Below are positions 1 through 11,724 of a stretch of DNA of 64,000 bases, piece by piece (the first letter of the stretch is position 1; every line of letters begins with the position of its first letter). The translations under genes and the position numbers were made by a program. Where the stretch lies: positions 28,843 through 92,842 of the forward strand of contig VXBM01000428.1 in NCBI GenBank assembly GCA_013400155.1, written 5' to 3'. The notes below the pieces were generated by a model. That model was not told the DNA's origin. It was given only the letters and a program-made list of their open reading frames with translations, and searched no databases. The stretch is from Helopsaltes ochotensis. Taxonomy: Eukaryota; Chordata; Aves; Passeriformes; Locustellidae.

Positions 1-39
1 AATAGATTTTGGGCACATCTTGCATTGTAACCTAGGACA
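1..39. mobile_element. LTR edge fragment cut by the window start
   Basis: These bases closely match the right-hand end of the LTR at 28232-28270, including ACATCTTGCATTG followed by the terminal AACCTAGGACA. The element ends in CA as an LTR should. Most of it lies to the left of the window, so its full size and target duplication cannot be judged. Confidence 0.7.
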
Positions 40-1795
40 GGACTATAGGAAGTTCAGCTGAAAACTTGTGTTCACAATATGGTATTTTTGGCAGAAGTAA
101 TGTCTGTCAGGTTCCCAAGCTTCTGCATGGATCTGTGACCTCCCTCTGTTGTCTTTGTGGAGTCTTTTTCTTGGGGTCTTTCATAGAGGAGAAAGCAGAG
201 GCCAACCTGCAGCTCCATGCCCTTCTCTTGACACAAAACCTAGACACACATACTTGTATCTGTGTTACTGAACAGGATGAGTCAGAGTTTTATTGGAATC
301 CTTTAGATGGCCCCACCGTGTGACTGAAGGGACAACACGTGCTGGCAGCTTTTCCCAATGGACAGCATTGAATGCTGTTTGCTTTCTTAAATATTACAAA
401 GTTCTCCAGTTTTGTTCCAGGAGACTTTATGTTCTCAGACACACCTGGATTATTTTGTGCTATGGTGCATGTCATATATATGTTGTGTGGCTTATAAAAC
501 ACAGGTTTTCATCTGCAAAACATTTGTGGTTAAAAAAAATAATAAAAACATCACTGTCCTCATTTTGCAGGTACAAGAAACAGGTATATAGAGATAAAAT
601 GGCTTCTTAAGTGATCCTCTGAAGGTTAGATATCCAAGACAGGGATATGCATAACAACAATTTTTTTAGTATTGAGCGTGCATTTATGTTCATTGACTCA
701 TACTTAAATTCAGTCTAAATATCAGCAGGTCTGGCAGTCTCCTCTGGATGTTTGTAATATCAATACTGAAGAGTACAGTGAAAAGAACTGCTGCATTCCT
801 CCATTTCTTTACTGTAGACTTTCCTTCTACTTAGTCTTCCTTTGTTTATCTATATAATAAGTACCTATCCCTATCAAAACAACCCAAAGTCCTGACAAGG
901 AAAAATTCTAAATCTCTCTCTAACAAAAACCAAACTATGTCAAACCATGACAGTATAATATGATGGAAATTTTAATTAATCAAAGAAAAAAACCTCTTTG
1001 CATTGCTCATGCCAGTATTTTGCTACGAGGTATTAAATAGAAAAATTCACAGATAAGAAAGCAGCACTTCAGTGATGATTTTCTAGAAAATAATCTTGTC
1101 CCTAAAGTCTTCAAACTTTTGGATTAAAAATATGGATAGAACAGAGCTATCTCAATAAGGATTATCTCTTATCCTTCATTATAATAATAATAAGAAAACC
1201 TAAAAATCAAAACCAAAACCAACCTGTTTCCAGATGTTAGTGAAGCAAGTTTCACTTAGCTACTAGAGCATTCCCTGCTTAGACAAATTAATAATAGAAG
1301 AGCTTTAAAAATCAATTTCTAATAAAATAAAATGGTATCTCTCCAAATGAAGAACTTGCTGTGCACAGCTGCTCTTATGTCAACAATTAATGGCAAGCAA
1401 TAGTGTTGTGGCCATGATATTGAACTCTCCAGAGAAAGTAATTACTAAAGCAGATACTAAGAGACTGGAAAGCCTAAAAAAATCCATACAAAATGAATCA
1501 AAAGCCTTGAAAAACTGAGAACCTCACTTTTTTTTGCAAAAGGTTTTATATTTTATAGCTGTTTCTTCCTTTTAACAGCTCGACATTTAAAGGAGCCTTT
1601 AAAGTAGACAAACAGAGTAAAACCACAAACACTTTCCTGGTAATGCAGCTTATAAATTATCAATTAGTGCAATTTAGTGTGTGTGAGTCGGATACTTCTA
1701 CTTTTTCATAGAAATAAACCTCTTTGAGTGTTGTTCACTTTTTTTTTTCTTTGAAATCTGAGAGGGAAGAACAGCAACTGACACATTCTGGATCT

Positions 1796-2105
1796 AACCA
1801 TACTACTAATAAAATTGTTTATGGAAAAGACCTTTAACATTGTCAAGTGCAGCCATTGACCCAGCACACCAGCACCACGTTCACCACTAAACCATGTCCT
1901 CAAATACCACATCCATACGTTTTTTGGTCTTCCAAGGATGGTGACTGCTTGTATCAATGCTTCACATCCCTTTCTGGCAAGAAGTTTTACTAATATCCCA
2001 TGTAAATCTCCCCTGGCACAACTTCAGGCTGTTTTCTCTCATCATGGTCCCTTGTTACTTGAGAGAAGAGATTGACACCCACCTCACTACAACCTTGTAT
2101 CATGA
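1796..2105 (-). mobile_element. CR1 LINE 3' fragment, reverse
   Basis: The + strand shows the reverse complement of a CR1 3' region: CACTAAACCATGTCCTCAAA, then a CCAAGGATGGTGACT box, then CTCCCCTGGCACAACTTCAGG and a GAGAAGAGATTGACACCCACC box. It is diverged and lacks the body of the element. CR1 lines are the main avian retrotransposon. Confidence 0.85.
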
Positions 2106-5100
2106 TATGAAAAATCTTACAGTAAGTTCAGTTATGGCTCATTTTTCAAAACTCATGTACTGAGTTTTGCAGTTACACAAGCAGATCCACAGAGTTACAG
2201 GATAACCTGCTATTTCTAGTGAGTTAGTGAAATTACATACCGCGGCTCACCATGCCTTCATGCTGAAATTGATGTCATCTCTGTGTTTTTATGACACAGA
2301 TTTAAATCTCCAGAATTTGCTTTTATAGGAGAAAAATGAAAACCACAACAGGCCCAAAAAACCAGCTTGTTACTTCTTCTTCTCTAGCTTTGACACTCCA
2401 GCCCTCTTTGGGGACATGGTCGCTAATCCATGTGAAACTAAAGCAAACAACACATTTAGGATGAAAATCAGTTTATATGTGCAGAAAGAGAAATATTTAC
2501 CTCTGAAATAAGATAACAGAAAGAGGTTCATTTTAAGTGGCAGACTGCAGTATGTATTGCACATTCCAATCACTTTTGGGTTTTTTGGCCCATTGGGACC
2601 AAAAATCAATAGATTTGTTTGTGTGTGGACTATTCCCATATCAAATCTTTGCTTAACTGATTTGTGATAAAAGTGAGTGCAGTATTGCCCATAAAATAAT
2701 TATGCATTACCACATGGGTAATACATTCTAAAAAAGCTCAAGATTATTGTCCTCTCTTTTCAGTATTGTGATGATGTTATGAAACTTACAAAAGACTTTG
2801 CACAGACTTGTCTATGTTAGATAAATTTTACCTGAGCACATTTTAAGGTATTGGCAATTTTCAGCTACTAGAAGAAAATCACAAGGGAATGGCTGCATTC
2901 AGTCCTGACTGAACATCTGGTGTGGTGCCACAGAGTTGCTCAGTAACAATTTCTGTCTTAGTAGGATGGTACTAATCAGTTATTAATCCAAAGCATCATT
3001 ATGTTAATAATTATAGCAGTTGAAAACACTTTTTGATGATTATAGTTAGGGTCTTTTAGAGTTATGGCTGTTTCTTATTTTTAGTTACCATGTCTCACCT
3101 TTTACTGAAAAACAGCAAAGGAATTGAACAAAAGTGCTGCTGCTACACTGAAATTCAAATGACTTCTTTCTGAGTAGAAAATTGAGGAGTATAATATTTC
3201 TCAAATAATCTGGGCTATCACATTTCTGAATTCAGGTTTTTGTCCCATAAATTCACTAAAATAACTATGAAATATCAGTAAAGTATATGCTGCAACTTGT
3301 CCCTTTACTCCATCTGAGGAAGATTGCTGAATCTGGCTCAGGGAGTCAAATAACCCATGGTTTTGATTGTTTTGGATATCTACATGAATGTTAATTTGAG
3401 AGACAGCAAGACAAAATTTGGAGTTTGAGTCAAAATAAAATGATGCAGTCTTGGGATTTGAAATTGGTATTTGTTACCTATCTTTTCATCAGCTTTTAGC
3501 CTCTTTTCTCAAATGTGTTAATAAAGTAAAGAGATGTAAAGCTGTTAATAATTCATCTCTGCCTCTCTGTTCTTTGCAAATGCATACCTAACCAGTAGAA
3601 CAGGGCAGAACTTTCGGGAGAGTTTCCCTCATGACACTCACCTATACCTCTGGAATCATCTCATTAATTCAGAATGGGATGTTGTAGCCAGGGTCTGCCT
3701 TTCCTAACAAATGTGTTCATTTAGGCTCTACCCTCTAACAGTCTTTATAGTGCATTTATTGGTTCTGCTTGTAATCAACAAGCATGAGGGTTTCCACTCT
3801 AAATGTGCAGAAAAAACAGAAAAGCATGGCTTACTCTTTCTTGAATTATATTCAGTCCTGTGTCTCAATAATACAAACAGAAGTGGGAGGGTTATCAAAC
3901 CCAATGAATAATTTATAAAATATCAAATCTATCCACATGCCAAACAAGACAATCATCAAAAGGTGTAAAGCCTAATATATACACCAGAGAACTGTGCAGT
4001 GTTGACATAGTTCAAAGATACTCGTATGCAACAATGAACCGTGGTAAGGCTGATTTCTTGAAGATACTGGTGAGCCAGGTTCCAAACAACTTTATAAAAG
4101 TGTGTTAAACAATAAATTATATAAACAAAACTGTACGTCTCAAAGTCATTGATCAATTTAAGTTTTTGAGGGAAAAGTGTAATCATATTTTTTGTGGTTT
4201 TCATTTTGCTTTTATTTTATATAAATAAAAAAACATATAAAAACTTTGGTGAGTAAGATATAAGGCACTTTCCCCAAATGGTTTTACGGTGTGTTCTGTA
4301 TATGGACCAATAAAACAACACATCTCTTTCATTGGTCTCCATACCTTCTAATAATTTTCTGTATAATTATAAATAATCGTCTTTTAAAAAGTTTGTTTTA
4401 GAAATATTAAATCAGGATGAATTAAAATTAATCAGTGGAGATCAAATATCATAAGGGAATTTCAATTTCCTATTAAAAATAATTTCAATATTATCCATAA
4501 ATACTCAGAATGTTACTAAAATCAGTGAATACATTTCAGGCTATTCAAAGCCATCTAAAATTAAGTTTTATTCCAGATAGAGCCTAGGATGAATGGGTAA
4601 TTTAGTCATATTAATTCTAAGGGAATTCAGCACTTCTTTGGTGTGAATGAAATTTTAGATACTAAGGCTGAGTCCTTATTTATGTTATACAGAGCCTTAC
4701 ATAGGCTTTATACTAGATTATGTAAATTGTTGTAAAAATCATCAGAAAGATCATCAATCATCAGAAAGGACAAGTTTTCTCTTTATACATTATATATCCT
4801 AATTAGTGTATGATCCAGGAGCCATTGATGTCCTATGATACATCGTGCAGTCATAGAAACTTAAGCATGTAGAAGCTTGTTATATTTTTCTTGAAAGAAA
4901 AGAATATTTTTATTAGGAAAACAAAACTTATTGACATATGATGAAGGCATTAGTGGTTTAACATCATGGTAATAAATAATGTTTTTAAAGACCTTCTCTC
5001 GATTTCCCTGAGGCTGCTGACAGTTATTCCAGGACTCTGTGTCCTGAAAGAGCCATGCTAATGAGCAAAAAGTAGAATTTAGTTGTTGTGTTCACCCCTG

Positions 5101-6738
5101 TGTCTATCTACCCAAAAGAAAAACTGTTACCATTGACAGTAATCTCCAGAAGGACCAGATAGGCTGTAAGTAGTGTGCTGAGTGGTTTCCGCTCAGTTTA
5201 TTTTGTGTAATTGGACTGTTATTATAGTTTTTAGCTTAGTTCTGGTGAATGGCTTCCTTTCCATTGCTCTTTTTAACCTGCTAATATAGTTGTAGCCAAA
5301 AAGGAACAGTTCAGGCCTCCCTGAAATCCAGGCTATTACTGAAAAGCTATGGTAGAACTCAGTCCAAGGCTTAGCAGCTCTAAGTTTTAACTGAAGGAAT
5401 TCTGTTGTAAATCAGTTTGAAAAAAATTGTCTTCACATCCTTCATTTTACTCTCTCAGCTAGAAGTTTTGAGCAGCCTCTCCATATTTAAAGAACGAAAT
5501 CAAAGAAAAGAAGGAATTTTTAAATGTATTATTTTTTATTCCCTTTAAAAATCCCTCAAGTGTTATTATACTTGTTTTGGTGCTTTTGGAAATACTAGGG
5601 AAAGTTTCAGGCATTTCATATTTTGATATTAGGTGTTTAAGTTAGTATAAATTTTGCCTCTTTGTGTTTCGGAAAGATTTCACATGCTGTTTGGTCTAAA
5701 GGCCCCAATTCTGAAGGGCTTTCTGTCAAGAGAACTGGTGTTGGCCTCAAGGATGTGCTTACCTATCAGGTAATACAAATTCATTAACATGTATTTGTAG
5801 CTCTCACATTTTGCAGAAAAAAACAGCTGAATTATTTCTCATGGTCTTCTGTTGCACAGCTGAAATGAAATCTTAACCCATATTTCTGTAGATGTTAGTT
5901 AGTTTAGCATTTAGAAAAATTACCCTGTAGTTTAAAGCAGGATGTGAAGATTGTGATATCAGATGAATTCTAGCTAAATGTTCCTATGATGGTTTTCACA
6001 TAATTTATGTTAGCTAGAGGGCTATTCTGTCTTTCTGTCTGTAGAACATTGATTCAGTTTTAAGGGATTGCCTCTGCCAGCATCCACTCTCACAGGAGTA
6101 GATGAAGATGGTGTTAGAAGGGCCCTTCTTCAGCTCCTGCGTTCAAATTCTCTTTGAACCACCACCCTTTTGCTTTACAGAATGTACTTAAGGAGTTGAA
6201 CTTACCTTTTGTGTGAAATAAAGTAAAATTACCAGTGTAAATTGAATTTTCTCTGTTGTTTTGAAATAAATCCAGATCATAAATTGAGATAATTCTCTGT
6301 TTATGAAGACTATCCAAGATATGTGTCAATTAAGAGGGACATATATAGTTGGGCATAGCCTTTTTACTGGATGTCACTGAAAAGACTGAGAGTTTTGGCA
6401 AAGATCTGGCAGCTTTGGTCAGTATCTTGACTTATATTTGCTATTTTACCTAAACCACTCATCATACAAACTGAAATAAACACATTGCATGCAAATTTTG
6501 CAAGCCTCAGGGAATGTATCTGAAAGGTGGATTTTCAGATGGAATTTCTATGGAAAGGATAGCCTGGACAGAGACAAAAAATTCCGTTACTGAACATGTG
6601 CTAACTTTGTGGGTTCATAAAATACTGGTGAATTTAACCTATGCATATCTAAGTAATGATACTTAAGCTAGAATTTTGACATGTATCTGTCTCAAAACAT
6701 TAAATTCTCTCCTTTCTGAAAATTTCAAAAACTTTTAT

Positions 6739-6767
6739 CCTGTCAGGTCCCAAAGGACCTGTCAGGT
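6739..6767. repeat. Short direct repeat with overlapping hairpin
   Basis: CCTGTCAGGT occurs twice, 19 bases apart (6739-6748 and 6758-6767). Between them CAGGTCC and GGACCTG form a 7-base stem. The surroundings faintly resemble a decayed reverse CR1 tail. No function is implied. Confidence 0.6.
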
Positions 6768-7636
6768 GATCTAGTCTGAAGTCATAGATAATACTGATAC
6801 AGATTTTAAGGTTCTCCTGGTATGCAACAATGCGCTGTGTTCTCTGTGGCTGCTAAATGTGTACTGCTAAATTTGGGTTATACTCAGCTTAAAGGTTTCA
6901 AAAGTGATAGGCCAGCTCATGGTTTGGTCTCTTAGGGTAGGGTCCATTCTGTAAAACCAAAAATAGGCAGCTACTCAAAGTTGATGGCTTCTTTTATATT
7001 CATGAATGGAGATATAATTCTTCCATTTTGTCTTAGGTTTATGATTTTCTGGAAGAATCCTGGAGCTGCCTATATATGTTTTGTTTTGGTTTGGTTTTTT
7101 GGGGTTTTTTTTTATTTCCTAGACAGAAAAATGATTAATGTCAGGAAATAGCTCCCCCAAGGCTTTTGGCACGCAGTGAGAGAACAAATTGAGGAACATT
7201 ATATCATTCCCTGTAACTTTTCACATTTTTATTTGTGTTCATTAAGCTGTCACTCGTTTTGTTTTTCAGTAAGGAAACAATTCCTGCCCTTGCTGAAAAT
7301 TATGGTACAACCTAGATTAAACACTTGAAAAAGTCATCATTCTTAGCATTTTCTTTACAGAGACATAAATATTTACATTTCTTTCTCTTTTTCTCAGAGA
7401 ACGTGCTACTTTCATGTTACTTTTCTAAAATGCATTTTTAAGATAAGCTCTTGAGTCATGTACAATTATTTACACTCATAATTGAGATGCCATTATTATA
7501 TGCAGCAATAATTGTTTTTTAAATTAAGTTATTTTAAAAGTTGTCTCATTATCTGAAGTGTTTTGGTTGAATTTTTGGTTCCATTGAAATCAGTTGTCAA
7601 TTATAGCCAGTGCCTATTTCTTTAACACACTTGGCC

Positions 7637-7684
7637 ATACATATACATATACACATACATATACATATGCACATACATATATGT
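7637..7684. repeat. (ATACAT)n microsatellite
   Basis: About 48 bases of ATACAT/ACACAT units in the intron upstream of the first visible exon, with the same unit types as the larger array at 16927-17055. Confidence 0.9.
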
Positions 7685-7893
7685 AGTTTTATTGCATTTT
7701 ATTATATGGTAATATCTATAAGGGTGTCTAGGTATTTCAAAAACATATTATGCAAATATAGACTTTTTAGTCCATATGAAATGTTGGTATTTATATAATG
7801 CAGAGTCTGTGATACTGATTCATCACACAGCTGTATTTAAAATATTTGAGATAAATTTTTATATCATTCCATACTTTTTTTTTTCCTTTTTAG

Positions 7894-7963
7894 CTTCCCC
7901 CTGGGTAGATAAAAGTCGAACTCCTAACAAAATAGATCTGTATGATGTACGCAGAAGACCATG
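7894..7963 (+). CDS. CACNA2D1: CACNA2D1 exon (1st in window): triple-arginine motif
   Basis: Reads SPWVDKSRTPNKIDLYDVRRRP and ends with the first two bases of a Trp codon, corresponding to human residues of about 220-243. It follows a pyrimidine-rich tract and TAG at 7891-7893, and the donor GTAAGC starts at 7964. It begins with CT, the last two bases of an Ala codon whose first base must come from an upstream exon outside the window. The DVRRRPW motif contains Arg241, the arginine known to be critical for gabapentin binding, and Tyr236, another residue lining that pocket. Human Asn226 is Lys here. A hexanucleotide repeat begins about 25 bases after the donor. Confidence 0.93.
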
Positions 7964-8610
7964 GTAAGCTTTTTTTAAAGGTTCGGCATATATCTATATC
8001 ATATCTATATCTATATCTATATCTATATCTATATCTATATCTATATCTATATCTATATCTATATCTATATCTATATCATCTATATCTATATCTATCTATA
8101 TCTATATCTATATCTATATATCTCACTTTCTGAGATTACTGTAAAATTTTCTTCTGTTTGTTTTTAATGGTACTTACTTTTAGATATTGTTATTTTCTTT
8201 TTTAAAACTGGTTTTAAAAAGACATAAATAATATACTAAAGACATAAAGAATATATAGTTGGATATATTTTTTTCAAAGGACTAAGTATTTTTGGCTAAG
8301 ATGGGCTGAACAATAATTCATCTATAAAGATCTTTAGCTCTGAAATAGCATTCCTCTTTTTCAATTATGTGAAAAGAGTGAATTTTGATTAACGTATCCC
8401 ATGTCCAGACTATCCTAATGTGGCTTAGACTTAGATTTACTTAGGAGAAACAGCAAGAGAAGAAATAACAAGACGTGTTTTGTACTAGCTACAATGAGAG
8501 GATTTTGTTGGTTCAGCTAATTTGAGTTTAGAGATCACAGAATGTCTTCCATCACACACCAAAAAATGTTAATTCAAATTTGTGTAATTCATACCATTTC
8601 TTTATTTCAG
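7964..8610 (+). other. CACNA2D1: CACNA2D1 intron between 1st and 2nd exons
   Basis: 647-base intron, GTAAGC to TTTCAG. About a fifth of it is the hexanucleotide array at 7988-8123; the rest is unremarkable AT-rich sequence. Confidence 0.9.
7988..8123. repeat. (ATCTAT)n hexanucleotide microsatellite
   Basis: About 136 bases of TATCTA-type units with a few interruptions (ATCATC near 8076 and a shortened unit near 8094). It starts 24 bases after an exon donor. The open frame running through it encodes only repeated Tyr-Leu and is not a gene. Confidence 0.97.
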
Positions 8611-8661
8611 GTATATCCAAGGAGCTGCATCTCCCAAAGACATGCTTATTTTAGTGGATGC
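8611..8661 (+). CDS. CACNA2D1: CACNA2D1 exon (2nd): entry to the VWA domain
   Basis: Its first base completes Trp243, then it reads YIQGAASPKDMLILVD and ends with GC, the first two bases of the next codon. The acceptor is TTTATTTCAG and the donor GTAAGT. It holds the first beta strand of the von Willebrand factor A domain and the first MIDAS aspartate (Asp259). At 51 bases it is a short exon. The frame starts in phase 2 and ends in phase 2, so skipping would keep the frame but remove the metal-binding aspartate. Confidence 0.93.
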
Positions 8662-9722
8662 GTAAGTGTTTAATGTCTAAATATTGACATAGTGGGATAA
8701 AAGTACTTTGATATGTTGAATGAATCTCTGCATGCTGAAAAATAGAGAGGCAATTAAGACGTCCTTGTATGCAAGGTATGAGCAAAATAAAGGCATAATA
8801 AAAAATAGTTCCAAAAAGCCCAAACCAAAAATGAACGGTATTTAAACTGGAGGCAAGTAATTTTTTTTTTAATCACTTCAATATTTTTCTGTTTTCAACT
8901 TAATAATTACTGCAGTAATCAAGTGAATATTTCTCACGTGCATGCCAAGATTTGTTGTAAAGCATAAACTTAAAGGAAATGACTAGAAGCATTAAAATAG
9001 ATGTGATAATGATTTAATGAGCTTGACAGATAAGAATGTATGTGGACTTTGTGTGTTTTACAATACAGATTTTAAAATTGCCAAGTTTGGTTACTCTAAA
9101 ACATTGCTAGAAAGCAGGCAAAGAAATTAATAAAAGCTTACTCTCTGCCTCAACAAGGCTTCCATGGTGTAGGCAATGTTGAGGGACTGAAGGGAACATT
9201 GAACCTGATGTGTCAGATTGCTTTATGCTGAAAAGCTTCTGAGGCGTAGAATTTGCATTTAATGCTTTTACACGTGGTGAAGTGCTTTCACATCAGCAGT
9301 GAGTTTTATCAACATTTGTTATTTCTTCACTTCAGCTTAGGTTTTGCCTTGAATCAAAGAAGCTGTCATTTGCGTCTCTGGAAATCCAGAGCTGTAAATC
9401 TGTGTGTAGGAGTATAAAATGTTTAGATAATGCATTGGTTGAAGTGATAAACTCAGATTTCTTGAAAAGGAAATGAGTAAAGGATGTAACATCTAAGGCA
9501 CAGGACTGGAACTTCGTATGTCAGTTTTGAACCTTCTTTAATGACTATAAATAGTTTAATAACACTAACGATGGGTTGGAGAACTCAGGAATTAAGTTGA
9601 AGTCAGGAATTTAATTTTTTGTGTGAAAGTCGGTGAGAGTTCTGGTGGGTGCTCTGTATTTTCTTTATATGTTTTACACAATATTTGTTGAATTCAACTT
9701 TTCTATTGTGGATTTTTTCTAG
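8662..9722 (+). other. CACNA2D1: CACNA2D1 intron between 2nd and 3rd exons
   Basis: 1061-base intron, GTAAGT to TTCTAG. I see no repeat family or RNA gene in it. Confidence 0.9.
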
Positions 9723-9822
9723 GAGTGGGAGTGTCAGTGGATTGACATTGAAGCTGATCCGCACGTCGGTCATTGAGATGTTGGAGACCTTGTCTGATGA
9801 TGACTTTGTGAATGTAGTTTCA
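9723..9822 (+). CDS. CACNA2D1: CACNA2D1 exon (3rd): MIDAS serines of the VWA domain
   Basis: The first base completes an Ala codon (GC|G); the exon then reads SGSVSGLTLKLIRTSV, IEMLETLSDDDFVNVVS, human residues of about 260-293. Together with the previous exon it forms D-A-S-G-S, the DxSxS metal-ion-dependent adhesion site needed for alpha2delta to promote channel trafficking. Human has Val where this sequence has Ala at position 260; the three coordinating residues are kept. Other differences are Ser277 to Ile and Ala292 to Val. The acceptor is TTTTTTCTAG and the donor GTGAGT; the exon ends in phase 0. Confidence 0.93.
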
Positions 9823-11654
9823 GTGAGTATCTGTTCTTTCAACAAAATTTCCACCATCAAACAAGCTAAAAGCAAACTATTTTTAATACCGGATGTGAGA
9901 TACTTGAATATTAAGCTGCAAAGAGGCTTAAAATATATTTTATTTGTTTTCTCATAAAATAAAACTAAGTAGATATGCCATAGATTTGATATTATATATA
10001 CATTTCACTGAAGGGAAAAATTAATTTAAATAGACTTCTGCATAGTCAAATTCTCCTTTCCAATTTAATTCTATGGTCTGTGTAAAACCTCTGCCATTTG
10101 ATTGGTATATGCAAATTCTCTTGATACAATTGCTGGTTCCCAGATTTTTGACACAGAAGGTATTTGGATTGCTCATGTTTTTTGATGCATAATGATAGTA
10201 GATGTGGAGCCATATATATGACCTGCCCAAGAAATTGTTCTGAGAAGTTCTACAGTTCATTGCCACTTGATGGGTGGCAAAACATTTTTTCTCATAATAA
10301 ATAATAAAATAGCGGGAAGAATCCATGAAGCAGGTATAGGAAATTCTCCATTTTCAGGTGAATACCCTGGGTATCAGATTCTAGCCTTGGGCAAAGCTTT
10401 TTAATTTTTTTCTTTTTTTAATTAAGCTGTTCAACTTACAGTTTTGATTCTAAGGATTTAGGATGAGAACACTGACATATTCTTTATAACAAGAGACAGC
10501 CTCAATGATAAGTAACTGGAATGATTTTGGAGATAATTTTCAACTTGTAGAGTCATATTATAGCAGCCTGAGGGAGAAAGACCTGAAATATAACTAAAAG
10601 AATTTTTTTTTTCAAACCACTTATTGTTTCATGGATTGCTGACAGAAAGCTAGAACTTTCTGCAAGAAGCAGACAAGTGCTTACTCTTGATGACGTTTCC
10701 TTTTTAAAAGTTTTTTAATAGTGGTTAAGACAATTTTCTTTGGTCTAAATTGCAGTGAAAAAGATAAACAACTCTAATGTTTTTATTATTAAAGGAAATA
10801 AGCTTCTCTGTAATGGTATTGGGGAGTTGAAATCTTCTTAGTTTCACTGATTAAAAAAAAAAAAAAGGTTGTAATCCTAAACTGATGGTAATTGATTACT
10901 ATGTTCAGTGGAGCTAAGCCAGCTTTCACTGCTGGAAAATCTGCACCCCTACTACCTCTTGATTTAGAGATATTTCCAAACTTTTTTGTTACATTTGATC
11001 CAAGATGACCAGAAATACTTTATCTTAATGCTAAGCCTTCCTTAGGCTGCGGGTATTTTATTAGCTAAGGTTAACTATAATTCTAATGAGGCTTCAAGGT
11101 TGGGATTTGTGTCAAAAAAGGACCAGAAATCCTTAAATATTTTCTACAGTATATTTCCCCAGGGGCTTGTTGCTTATAATATGTAAGGACATTTTTTTTC
11201 CTTTTGAATGAACTTTAGAGGCTCACATCAGAAATTTGATTGCAGAACCAAAGAAGACATTTTGGTCATGTTGTTTTCATCATCAGTGGAGGGAAACAAT
11301 CACAGAAATGTGCATAATAGAACATGGCATCTCTAAATCTTTCATAAAGTGCTGTTTGTTGTTGTGCCCTCATAATTTAAAAGTCTCTATTAAAACTTTT
11401 CGGTATTATAATTACTTTCGTAAAACCTATGTTTTCATATATTCAGGTGATTTATGAATTGAATTGTGGTGGATGGGTTGCAACATATTTATATTTTATT
11501 TCTCTAATAGACAGGAAATCACATGCAATAGATAGGAAACAAATGGTTTTACTACTATAAGGCATTGTATAAGTGAGTGAACACAGAAATTTGGTCTTTG
11601 AAGATTTTTTTAAAGATTTCTTTTGGCTTTTAAAGATTTGGCAGAATCAGTTGA

Positions 11655-11724
11655 ACAGTTGGACTAGATAATCTTTAAAGTCTTTTCCAACATAAACAAT
11701 TCTATGGTTCTATCATCCTGATTC
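11655..11724 (+). mobile_element. CR1 LINE 3' tail
   Basis: Shows the CR1 end pattern: GTTGGACTAGATAATCTTTA, then TTTTCCAACATAAACAATTC, then TATGGTTCTAT in place of the terminal ATTCTATG repeats. It is short and diverged. Confidence 0.85.

Larger units (their letters stand above)
40..7893 (+). other. CACNA2D1: CACNA2D1 intron, upstream part
   Basis: Intronic sequence before the first visible exon. It holds a reverse CR1 piece (1796-2105), a small direct-repeat hairpin (6739-6767) and a short ATACAT microsatellite (7637-7684). I searched by eye for the exon that should end in the GLARYYP region of alpha2delta-1 and did not see it. The short open frames here show no recognisable protein. Confidence 0.75.

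Noticed and set aside
550..610. Acceptor-like TTTTGCAG|GTACAAG
   Set aside because: The following sequence does not encode the expected upstream alpha2delta-1 exon, which should end just before an Ala codon in the GLARYYP region.
4738..4772. Imperfect direct repeat ATCATCAGAAAG
   Set aside because: A short, isolated duplication in AT-rich intron sequence with no further structure; not CRISPR-like.
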